Shown here: in pieces, positions 1 through 6,160 of the stretch
Layout: each line of letters opens with the position of its first letter
How positions within the stretch are numbered: the first letter of the stretch is position 1
Assembly: GCA_021162155.1 (NCBI GenBank)
Contig: JAGGZF010000016.1
Location: forward strand, 1 to 10,881
Source of the DNA: a bacterium
Lineage (GTDB): Bacteria; Patescibacteriota; Minisyncoccia; UBA6257
DNA length: 10,881 nucleotides
Direction of reading: 5' to 3'
The notes under the pieces: model-generated
Told to the model about the DNA's origin: nothing
The model's database searches: none
Seen by the model: only the letters and a program-made list of their open reading frames with translations
Translations under genes and position numbers: made by a program

Positions 1-317
1 AGTATTTTTTCTATCCTCTCTAATTTTTTGTTACATTCTCTGAGCTGTTGTTAAATACTATTAGAGTAGATTTTACCTACTATAATAGCGGATTTTTTCA
101 GAGGACTCCTTCCCTTAATTATTTCATTTCTATGCTTCTTTTTCCTTGTTTGGGCTAAAATAACCCTTTTGGAAGAGGTATATTTGCGGTAGATAAGAGA
201 TAATGATTTTAAGCCCAATTTTTCTAATGCTCGATTAGAGAAGGTGTAGTTATCTATTCTATTTATTTTTATAGTAGTAATCTTGCTCTGTTTATAATAT
301 AATTGTAAAATACATAT
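1..317. other. Noncoding leader region with several inverted repeats
   Basis: No reading frame of useful length is visible on either strand; stops are dense in all frames. The region holds AT-rich inverted repeats: AGTATTT (1-7) with AAATACT (53-59); CTCTAAT (18-24) with ATTAGAG (60-66), which interleaves with the first and so excludes it; AGTAG (65-69) with CTACT (77-81); TTGGGCT (150-156) with AGCCCAA (212-218), followed by TTTTT; and TCTAAT (223-228) with ATTAGA (234-239). A TATAAT box at 81-86 could drive a short transcript, and an 8-codon ATG frame lies at 132-158 with its stop inside the 150-156/212-218 pairing. The U-run after 218 could terminate a transcript entering from the left. 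I do not recognise a known RNA family. AT-rich sequence gives such repeats by chance fairly often, so functional weight is low. Confidence 0.4.
293..298 (+). promoter_or_regulatory. Putative -10 box of the HtrA-like gene
   Basis: A perfect TATAAT ends 19 nt before the start codon at 318. A start about 7 nt downstream would give a leader of roughly 13 nt with no Shine-Dalgarno sequence. A TG lies two bases upstream of the box, close to but one base off the extended -10 arrangement. No good -35 is visible; the best is TTTATA at 268-273 with a long 19-nt spacer. Confidence 0.45.
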
Positions 318-1361
318 ATGTTTTCTGAATACTATCAGACAATAAAAGCAGTTCGTAAAGCTCTTCCTGCTATGGTGGGAATTTTAGTGGAGAAACACTT
401 ACAGCAGGTAAGAGAAGAGTTGGGTTCTGATGTTGTGCAGGGCATTCCTTTATATACTTATTTAAATAAGGCTGGATTAATAGATGAGAAAGGAATGGTA
501 AAAGTCAGCGGCTGTTCCGGTTTTTTAGTTTCCCCACAGGGATATATTTTAACTAATCGGCATATAGTGGAAGATGGAGATAGTTCTTATACTATTATCT
601 GGCAGAATAAAAAATATCCCTGCCGTATTCTGATAAGGGATAAAATAACAGATATTGCTGTTTTGAAAATAGAAGATAACCAGAAATTTCCTTATTTAAA
701 ATTGGGAGATTCTTCTTCTTTGGTTTTAGGACAAACAGTGATAGCCATTGGCAATGCTTTATCAGAATTTGAAAATACTGTTTCCCGGGGTATTATTTCT
801 GGCTTGTCACGAAGATTAAAAACTTCCGGAGAGGGTGGGAATTCCAGTCAGGAATTTTATGGTTTAATTCAAACAGATGCTGCTATTAATCCGGGCAATT
901 CTGGAGGTCCTTTGATTAATTTAAAAGGAGAAGTTATAGGAATAAATACAGCAGTAATTTTAGGGGTAGAAAATATGGGTTTTGCTATTCCTATTAATCA
1001 AGCGAAAAAGATATTACAAGATGCAGTAAAATACGGAAAGTTGCATCGTCCATCTTTGGGTATAAGATATTATTTAATAGACGAAAAATTACAGCGCCAG
1101 CATCATCTTCCTTTTTCTTACGGCGCTTTTATAATTTACGAAACAGTTCCCGGCCAGAAAGGAGTTTTGCCGGGAAGTCCGGCAGAGCAAGCGGGCTTGC
1201 GGGAAGGTGATATTATTTTAGAAATAGACGGCAGAAAAATAGACAAAAATGTCAGTTTAGTTCATTTATTAGATGAATGCTCTTTAGATGAGAGAGTAAA
1301 GATAAAATATTGGAGCAAGGGAAAAATAAAAGAAACAGAAATAAGAATAAAAGAGGAATAA
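318..1361 (+). CDS. HtrA/DegP-type trypsin-like serine protease with one PDZ domain
   Basis: This is a serine endopeptidase of family S1C, a group that degrades misfolded proteins. The protease domain covers about residues 15-235 and shows the full triad: His82 in TNRHIV, Asp112 in TDIAVLKI and Ser195 in GNSGGP. A single PDZ domain follows at about 245-345, with the SPAEQAGLREGDII signature near 287-300. At 347 residues it is shorter than two-PDZ DegP proteins and resembles one-PDZ DegS/HtrA forms. Unusually, there is no signal peptide or membrane segment at the N-terminus. An in-frame TAA at 306-308 lies just upstream of the ATG, so no longer start is possible. As annotated it would stay in the cytoplasm unless exported in another way. 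It stands alone on its strand and converges on recG. Protease identity is secure; substrate and location are unknown. Confidence 0.93.
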   Translation: MFSEYYQTIKAVRKALPAMVGILVEKHLQQVREELGSDVVQGIPLYTYLNKAGLIDEKGMVKVSGCSGFLVSPQGYILTNRHIVEDGDSSYTIIWQNKKYPCRILIRDKITDIAVLKIEDNQKFPYLKLGDSSSLVLGQTVIAIGNALSEFENTVSRGIISGLSRRLKTSGEGGNSSQEFYGLIQTDAAINPGNSGGPLINLKGEVIGINTAVILGVENMGFAIPINQAKKILQDAVKYGKLHRPSLGIRYYLIDEKLQRQHHLPFSYGAFIIYETVPGQKGVLPGSPAEQAGLREGDIILEIDGRKIDKNVSLVHLLDECSLDERVKIKYWSKGKIKETEIRIKEE

Positions 1362-1372
1362 TTTTATCCTCT
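1343..1372 (-). terminator. Probable intrinsic terminator of recG, overlapping both convergent stop codons
   Basis: AGAGGA (1352-1357) pairs with TCCTCT (1367-1372), and the stem can extend by two A-T pairs across a bulged A at 1358. Read on the minus strand, the stem is followed by a T-rich tract (TTTTATTCTTATT), as expected for a Rho-independent terminator after recG. Read on the plus strand no T-run follows, so it would serve the protease gene poorly. The hairpin contains the TAA of the protease gene (1359-1361) and that of recG (1366-1364). Confidence 0.5.
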
Positions 1373-3511
1373 GGATTGAATAAATTCCTGAAAAGCAGTG
1401 GCGAGAGTAGGCCACTTTTTTAAATCAGGTGATTGGTGCAGCAATTCCTCGGCTTCTTGATGAACCTGTTGGACCATTTCTTTATTTAATAAAGATTTCA
1501 TTATTAAATCAGGAATTCCTGACTGCTTAGTCCCTAAAAATTCTCCCGGACCTCGCAGGGATAAATCAATTTCTGCCAGACGAAAGCCATCATTATACTT
1601 AACCAGAGAGCGTAGTCGCCGGATACTGCTGGAGTTAGTGTTTTCTGTGAATAAGAAGCAATAGGATTGAAAAGAAGATCTCCCTACTCTTCCTCTGAAT
1701 TGATGCAATTGAGCCAATCCGAAATGTTCTGCTCCTTCTATCATCATTATGGTGGCATTAGGGACATCTATTCCTACTTCTACCACTGAGGTAGAAACTA
1801 AAATATCTATTTTTCCCTGCTTAAATTTTTTCATAATTTCTTCTTTTTCTGCTGGTTTTAATTTCCCGTGAAGCATAGCAATTCTTAAATCAGGAAAAAT
1901 CTCTTGAGATAATTTTTGATATTCTTTTTTAACTGCTTTTACTTCATAATTTAATTTCTGGGCATAAGTGAGAAGGTCCGAAGCTTTAATGTTAGATTTA
2001 TCTTCAGGAGTTTCTATTCGCGGGCAGATTACAAACGCTTGATGTCCTTGGCGTATTTCCTGCCTGATAAACTGGTATATCTTTTCTCTGTCTCGGGGTA
2101 ATACTACTTTAGTAATAACTTTTTTTCTTCCCTGAGGCATTGTTTGAAGAACAGATAAATCCATATCCCCATAAAAGACCAAAGCCAAAGTTCTGGGAAT
2201 AGGGGTAGCAGTAAGAGAAAGAAGATGAGGGATTTCTTGTTTGTTGTTTAATAATAATTTTTTTCTTTGTTCTACTCCAAAACGATGCTGTTCATCTACT
2301 ATTACTAATCCTAATTTATTAAACAGAATATCTTTTTGGATTAAAGCGTGAGTTCCAATAACTACAATTGGCAGAGGGGAGGAGATAATCTTCCGAAATG
2401 CTTTTTTGGAAATTTTACCCTCCAGCCCTTCTTCATAATATTTACAGCCGGATGATGTTAATAAAGCCAGACGAACTGAAAAAGATTGGAGGTATTGCTT
2501 GAATTTTTGAAAATGTTGTTGAGCCAAGATTTCTGTAGGAGCCATAACTGCTACTTGATAGTTTGATTTATAAGTGAGAAGGGCGGCTCCTATTGCTACA
2601 ATTGTCTTGCCAGAACCCACATCTCCTTCTAATAATCTATTCATCGGCTGACGGGCTAAATTTTGGGCTATTTCCCAGAGGGCCTGTTTTTGGTCAGGAG
2701 TTAGGGTAAAAGGAAGAGATTGAACCCACGATTTTAATAAAGGAATATCTAATTTAATACGAGGAAATTTTAAGGATAATAATCTGGTTCTGATTTTGAG
2801 AAGATATAATTGAGAGAGGAGGAGGGAGGACCAGATAAATCTATTTTTGGCTTTCTGGGCTAATTCTAAACTATCGGGAAAATGGATTTGACGCAGGGCA
2901 ATCGCTAAAGGTAACAGGTGATATTTCTGAATTAGAGAAAGGGGAAGAGGGTCAGCAGGAAAACGAAGATGTTTCAGTGTGTATTGCACTAAATAGCGAA
3001 TGGCGCGGGAGGAAAGTCCTTTAGTTTCCGGATAAATAGGAACTAAACGGGCAGTGTTGCGTAATTCAGAAAAGAAATTCTTATTTAATTTTTGCTGACT
3101 AATAATTTCATATACCGGTGAGGATAAAAGAAGTTGTTTCCCTTTGGTTTTTATTTTTCCGGATAAAGAGACAGTAGTACCCACAGGAAGATTTTTTATC
3201 AGATATGTTTGATTAAACCAGATAACATTGATACTGCCGGTATCATCCTCTACCTTTCCTTCTATGATGAACATCTTTTTTCTCCAACTGCGGCGGAGGG
3301 ATATTTTAGTAATAGTTCCTATTATGGATGCGGTTTCTCCGGGTTGTAAATCTTTTATTTTTTTAATTCGGGAAAAATCCTCATAACGAAAAGGAAAATG
3401 CCACAAAAGATCTTTCACTGTAGTAATACCTAATTTATGAAGGTATTTTAAATAACGCGGTCCCACTCCGCGTATTTTTTCTACTGGATCAGATAATTGG
3501 AGGGTGAGCAT
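1364..3511 (-). CDS. recG: ATP-dependent DNA helicase RecG
   Basis: RecG is a superfamily 2 double-strand DNA translocase that remodels stalled replication forks and Holliday junctions. An N-terminal region has the helix-hairpin-helix-like EKIRGVGPRYLKYL (11-24), followed by the OB-fold wedge at about 55-140. Helicase motifs are intact: Walker A GDVGSGKT (296-303), DEQH box (406-409), TATPIPR (434-440) and QFRGRVGR (604-611). The C-terminal region with LRGPGEFLG (652-660) matches the translocation hairpin area. At 715 residues it is slightly longer than E. coli RecG; the extra length includes a loop at about 502-540 in the second helicase half. The start follows tRNA-Arg by 30 nt on the same strand, so co-transcription from the tRNA promoter is plausible. 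There is no normally spaced Shine-Dalgarno; an AGGAG lies about 21 nt upstream of the ATG. Confidence 0.97.
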   Translation of the reverse strand: MLTLQLSDPVEKIRGVGPRYLKYLHKLGITTVKDLLWHFPFRYEDFSRIKKIKDLQPGETASIIGTITKISLRRSWRKKMFIIEGKVEDDTGSINVIWFNQTYLIKNLPVGTTVSLSGKIKTKGKQLLLSSPVYEIISQQKLNKNFFSELRNTARLVPIYPETKGLSSRAIRYLVQYTLKHLRFPADPLPLSLIQKYHLLPLAIALRQIHFPDSLELAQKAKNRFIWSSLLLSQLYLLKIRTRLLSLKFPRIKLDIPLLKSWVQSLPFTLTPDQKQALWEIAQNLARQPMNRLLEGDVGSGKTIVAIGAALLTYKSNYQVAVMAPTEILAQQHFQKFKQYLQSFSVRLALLTSSGCKYYEEGLEGKISKKAFRKIISSPLPIVVIGTHALIQKDILFNKLGLVIVDEQHRFGVEQRKKLLLNNKQEIPHLLSLTATPIPRTLALVFYGDMDLSVLQTMPQGRKKVITKVVLPRDREKIYQFIRQEIRQGHQAFVICPRIETPEDKSNIKASDLLTYAQKLNYEVKAVKKEYQKLSQEIFPDLRIAMLHGKLKPAEKEEIMKKFKQGKIDILVSTSVVEVGIDVPNATIMMIEGAEHFGLAQLHQFRGRVGRSSFQSYCFLFTENTNSSSIRRLRSLVKYNDGFRLAEIDLSLRGPGEFLGTKQSGIPDLIMKSLLNKEMVQQVHQEAEELLHQSPDLKKWPTLATAFQEFIQSRG

Positions 3512-3516
3512 AAATG

Positions 3517-3537
3517 GTTACTTATTTTGTAACTCCT
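3517..3537 (-). promoter_or_regulatory. AGGAG plus small hairpin in the recG leader
   Basis: On the minus strand AGGAG (3537-3533) is followed by GTTAC (3533-3517 region, 5' arm 3533-3529), a 7-nt loop and GTAAC (3521-3517), then 5 nt and the ATG. The linear gap from AGGAG to ATG, about 21 nt, is too long for normal initiation. If the 5-bp stem forms, the two come close in space. The stem is short and AT-rich, and its first G is shared with AGGAG, so this is a weak call. Confidence 0.25.
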
Positions 3538-3541
3538 GATG

Positions 3542-3613
3542 TGTCCCCGGGAGGAATCGAACCTCCATCACAGGCTCCGCAAGCCCGTATTTTATCCGTT
3601 AAACTACGGGGAC
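3542..3613 (-). tRNA. tRNA-Arg, anticodon GCG (reads CGC and CGU)
   Basis: A complete 72-nt cloverleaf is visible on the minus strand. The acceptor stem GTCCCCG pairs perfectly with CGGGGAC. The D-arm has G18G19. The anticodon stem CGGGC/GCCTG encloses the loop TTGCGGA, and the T-arm GGAGG/CCTCC encloses TTCGATT. The anticodon GCG lies at 3580-3578. A20 in the D-loop and C35 match arginine identity elements known for bacterial ArgRS, and G36-G37 is the dinucleotide recognised by TrmD for m1G37. The discriminator is A, followed by CAT rather than CCA, so CCA must be added after transcription. Most bacteria read CGN with an A34 (inosine) tRNA, so G34 is a notable choice. A promoter sits just upstream and recG follows 30 nt downstream. 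Confidence 0.95.
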
Positions 3614-3621
3614 CTGTAGCA

Positions 3622-3650
3622 ATTATATAATAAAAACAGCAGAGGAGCAA
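3622..3650 (-). promoter_or_regulatory. Promoter of tRNA-Arg
   Basis: On the minus strand TTGCTC (3650-3645) and TATAAT (3627-3622) are separated by exactly 17 nt. Transcription would start around 3615, only a base or two before the mature tRNA 5' end at 3613, leaving little or no leader for RNase P to remove. The box lies within the 63-bp gap shared with the divergent recO promoter. Confidence 0.55.
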
Positions 3651-3658
3651 AGAATTTG

Positions 3659-3667
3659 TGATATAAT
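3659..3667 (+). promoter_or_regulatory. Extended -10 promoter of recO
   Basis: TGATATAAT fits the extended -10 form TGnTATAAT perfectly. It ends 9 nt before the recO ATG at 3677, so a start about 7 nt downstream would leave a leader of only 2-4 nt. The recO message would be essentially leaderless. No convincing -35 is present, which an extended -10 can tolerate. Confidence 0.55.
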
Positions 3668-3676
3668 AAAGAGAAA

Positions 3677-4399
3677 ATGAATCAGTATCAGGATTTGGCT
3701 TTTGTTCTTTTTTACGAAGAAGCAGGAGAAGCAGACAGGCGTTATTTTTTATTTACGCAAAACTACGGGAAGATTTCTCTGTTAGCTAAAGGAAGTAGGA
3801 AAGTTTTATCTAAGTTGGCTGGCTGTTTAGAGCCGCCGGCATTAGTAAAGGTGGTATGGAGTATAGTGCATCAACCCCGCTTAATTTCTGCTGTAGAAGA
3901 AGAACTTTTCCCTGTCATTAAGAAGAATCCTGCTGCTTTATCTTTGTTTCTTTCTCTCCTGAAACAAGTAGATGAATGGACTATTCTAAATCAGGCAGAG
4001 CCCCAATTATGGCTTTTGTTATATAATGTTCTGTGGTGGGGAGAGAAAAACGTGGCACATAATCCGGAGATTATAGAATTCCTGCGCTACTATTTCCCTG
4101 CTCAATTGCTTAAAATAACCGGCTTTGCTCCTTTATTGGATGTATGTGCTGTGTGTGGTAGTTCCCAATCTCTTTCTCATTTTAGTTGGTCTAAAAGAGG
4201 AGTAGTGTGCTCATTGCATTATCAAAAGGGAGATATTGTTCTTTCTAAAAAACAAAGAAAAATTTTACAAGCACTTTTCCAGTTACCTTTAAGCGCTTTT
4301 CGCAAGCCGGCAACGGTTAAAGAAATTTTGAAGGAAAAGATATTTCTCCAACTTTTCTTTACTAAATTTACTTCTTTGATAAAATCAGATATAATGTAA
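3677..4399 (+). CDS. recO: DNA repair protein RecO
   Basis: RecO works with RecR (and RecF) to displace SSB, load RecA and anneal single strands during gap repair. At 240 residues the length is normal. The N-terminal OB-fold is at about 5-80, with a family-typical TQNYGKISLLAKGSRK (27-42). The rest is the helical C-terminal domain with a zinc site: Cys157, Cys160 and Cys178, with His181 (CSLH) where many RecO proteins have a fourth cysteine. Sequence similarity in RecO is low, so identity rests on the OB start, the GFAPLLDVCAVCG segment (149-161), length and layout. The start codon is fixed by the promoter only 9 nt upstream. It is the first gene of the rightward block, 16 nt before the Ig-module protein. 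Confidence 0.88.
   Translation: MNQYQDLAFVLFYEEAGEADRRYFLFTQNYGKISLLAKGSRKVLSKLAGCLEPPALVKVVWSIVHQPRLISAVEEELFPVIKKNPAALSLFLSLLKQVDEWTILNQAEPQLWLLLYNVLWWGEKNVAHNPEIIEFLRYYFPAQLLKITGFAPLLDVCAVCGSSQSLSHFSWSKRGVVCSLHYQKGDIVLSKKQRKILQALFQLPLSAFRKPATVKEILKEKIFLQLFFTKFTSLIKSDIM
4367..4395 (+). promoter_or_regulatory. Putative promoter of the Ig-module protein, inside the recO 3' end
   Basis: TTTACT (4367-4372) and TATAAT (4390-4395) are 17 nt apart. The box overlaps the last codons of recO and ends 20 nt before the ATG at 4416. A start near 4402 would give a leader of about 14 nt lacking a Shine-Dalgarno sequence. Confidence 0.4.
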
Positions 4400-4413
4400 A
4401 AATAATGTAAAAA
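4392..4413 (+). repeat. Perfect 11-bp tandem duplication at the recO stop codon
   Basis: TAATGTAAAAA occurs twice head to tail (4392-4402 and 4403-4413). The first copy carries recO's last sense codon and stop (ATG TAA). The second copy repeats ATGTAA as a bare start-stop pair just ahead of the downstream ATG at 4416, out of frame with it. It probably arose by slippage. Confidence 0.9.
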
Positions 4414-4415
4414 TT

Positions 4416-6149
4416 ATGGAGATTAAAAAATTTCTTCATTCTTTTTGGGGAGGTGTAATAGTAGTTATATTGGTGGTAGTTTTTGGTTATCTGATATGGT
4501 CTATATTATCAAGTAAGGGAGTTAGTTTTGAGATTGTGGGTCCTGAAGAGGTAAAAGCAGGAAATGTTTACGAATACCATTTAATATATGCCAATAATTC
4601 CCGGATAGTTTTACAAGAGGCAGAGATAGAATTAAAAGTTCCGCCCGGTGTAGTAGTATCAGGTCAACCTTCCAAAAGAATAATAAACTTCTTCTTAGGG
4701 GAAGTAGTTCCTAAATCACAGAGAACAAAAACAGTTAAATTGCTTATAGCAGGAACACCTAATAGTGTTGCTGAAGTTCAAGCCACTTTCAGGTATCGTC
4801 CAAAGACTTTAAGTTCTGTTTTTGAGGTGCAGAAGAAAAAAACTATAGTGATAGGTGGCTCTGCTTTTTCTTTGAATTTACGTTTTCCTGACCAAGTATT
4901 CTTGGGACAGAGTTTTCCTTTGGAAATTGATTGGGTTAATCAAAGTGAGAATTACTTCAATAATGTAGAAGTAAGGATAGATTGGCCAGAGGGATACACT
5001 TTTCAGGAAGCAGAACCTACTGTTGCTAGCGGCAATAATGTTTGGAATTTAGGTTATTTAGTACCCCATTCTTCAGGGGTAATTGGGATTAGAGGTTTTG
5101 CTTCTGGTAATGAAGGAGAAACCAAAAAGGTTGTGGCTCGTTTGGGAATTAACGAAAACGGAGTTTTTCTGCCTTTGGCGCAAACAGAGGCCTTCTTTAC
5201 TTTAACTAAGAACCCTTTGCTTGTTCAACTTACTATTAATAATCAAAGTGATACAGTAGCCAGTTTGGGGCAACTTTTGAAGTTTGACCTTGATGTGATT
5301 AACAAGTATCCCTCATCCTTGAGAAATTTGGTGGTAAAAGTTGTGTTTTCTGACAAAGGAGTGATAGATTGGACAACCCTTCAAGCGCCTCAAGCCCTGT
5401 TCTCTTCTCGTTTAAAGACATTAATCTGGGACGGAAGTAAAGTAGATGCGCTTTATGTACTGACTCCCAATGCTAAAACACATCTCTCTTTCTCGGTAAA
5501 ACTAAAAAAACATTGGCCCCTGATAAGTCAAGCGCAGGAGAATACTCTCATAGAGGTGCAGACAGAAGTAAAAAGTTCTAATGTGCCTGAAGGTGCTTCT
5601 ATAACAGAAATTCCTAAAGCTATAACAGTTAATACTATAAAACTACAGAGTCATTGTCAGGTAGATATTGCCAGTTATTTTAGAGATGCACCCTCTGGCA
5701 TTGCTAATCAAGGTCATCTTCCTTTAAGAGTGGGAGAACCTACAGATTTTACTATTCATTGGAAAATATACAATACCTATAACGAACTAAAAAATGTACA
5801 GATTAAAACAACTTTACCTGCAGGGGTAGAATTTACTTCTCAAATAGCGGGAAACTATGGAGATAATTTGCCTACTTTTGATGAGAATACCCGGGAGTTT
5901 GTGTGGAATATTCCTACAGTAGCAGCAGGAAGTGGCATATTAACTGCAGCGCCGGAACTTATTTTCCAAATAAGAGTTACACCTTCCCTTTCTCAATTAC
6001 ATAAGTCAGTTCAATTGATAGGAGAAACTTCATTTTCTGCTGTAGATAGTTGGACTCATCAGGAAATTAATTTAGTTTATCCCCCAGTATTTTCCAATAA
6101 TTTAACTGATAAAACTGTCTCCCCTGTTGAGGGAATAGTAATACAATAA
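4416..6149 (+). CDS. Membrane-anchored protein with about four tandem Ig-like (DUF11/CARDB-style) modules
   Basis: I recognise the architecture but not a function. Residues 13-31 form one strongly hydrophobic segment after a basic start (MEIKK), so the protein is anchored with its bulk outside. The remainder looks like four beta-sandwich modules at about 36-147, 150-263, 268-405 and 410-556. Each begins with a similar pattern: a Gly plus short turn, then strand, Asn/aromatic-rich stretch, and xLxxVxVxxxxPxG (for example EAEIELKVPPG at 68-78, NNVEVRIDWPEG at 182-193, KNVQIKTTLPAG at 459-470). This resembles extracellular adhesive or spacer modules found in surface proteins. No sortase motif, C-terminal anchor or catalytic motif is seen. 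The gene sits between recO and glyQS with gaps of 16 and 11 nt. A scaffold or adhesion role at the cell surface is inference. Confidence 0.75.
   Translation: MEIKKFLHSFWGGVIVVILVVVFGYLIWSILSSKGVSFEIVGPEEVKAGNVYEYHLIYANNSRIVLQEAEIELKVPPGVVVSGQPSKRIINFFLGEVVPKSQRTKTVKLLIAGTPNSVAEVQATFRYRPKTLSSVFEVQKKKTIVIGGSAFSLNLRFPDQVFLGQSFPLEIDWVNQSENYFNNVEVRIDWPEGYTFQEAEPTVASGNNVWNLGYLVPHSSGVIGIRGFASGNEGETKKVVARLGINENGVFLPLAQTEAFFTLTKNPLLVQLTINNQSDTVASLGQLLKFDLDVINKYPSSLRNLVVKVVFSDKGVIDWTTLQAPQALFSSRLKTLIWDGSKVDALYVLTPNAKTHLSFSVKLKKHWPLISQAQENTLIEVQTEVKSSNVPEGASITEIPKAITVNTIKLQSHCQVDIASYFRDAPSGIANQGHLPLRVGEPTDFTIHWKIYNTYNELKNVQIKTTLPAGVEFTSQIAGNYGDNLPTFDENTREFVWNIPTVAAGSGILTAAPELIFQIRVTPSLSQLHKSVQLIGETSFSAVDSWTHQEINLVYPPVFSNNLTDKTVSPVEGIVIQ
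6142..6147 (+). promoter_or_regulatory. Possible -10 box upstream of glyQS
   Basis: TACAAT overlaps the final codons of the preceding gene and ends 13 nt before the glyQS ATG at 6161, predicting a leader of about 7 nt. No -35 is apparent and no Shine-Dalgarno sequence is present. Read-through from the upstream gene is an equally good explanation for expression. Confidence 0.3.
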
Positions 6150-6160
6150 TTTTTAAATTT

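Noticed and set aside
149..218. Possible second tRNA from the 7-bp pairing TTGGGCT/AGCCCAA spaced like an acceptor stem
   Set aside because: No T-arm with a TTCRANN loop, no D-arm with GG and no anticodon stem can be drawn between the two arms.
3614..3676. Small regulatory RNA or operator in the divergent tRNA/recO gap
   Set aside because: The 63 bp are fully used by two back-to-back promoters; no hairpin with a T-run or clear dyad remains.
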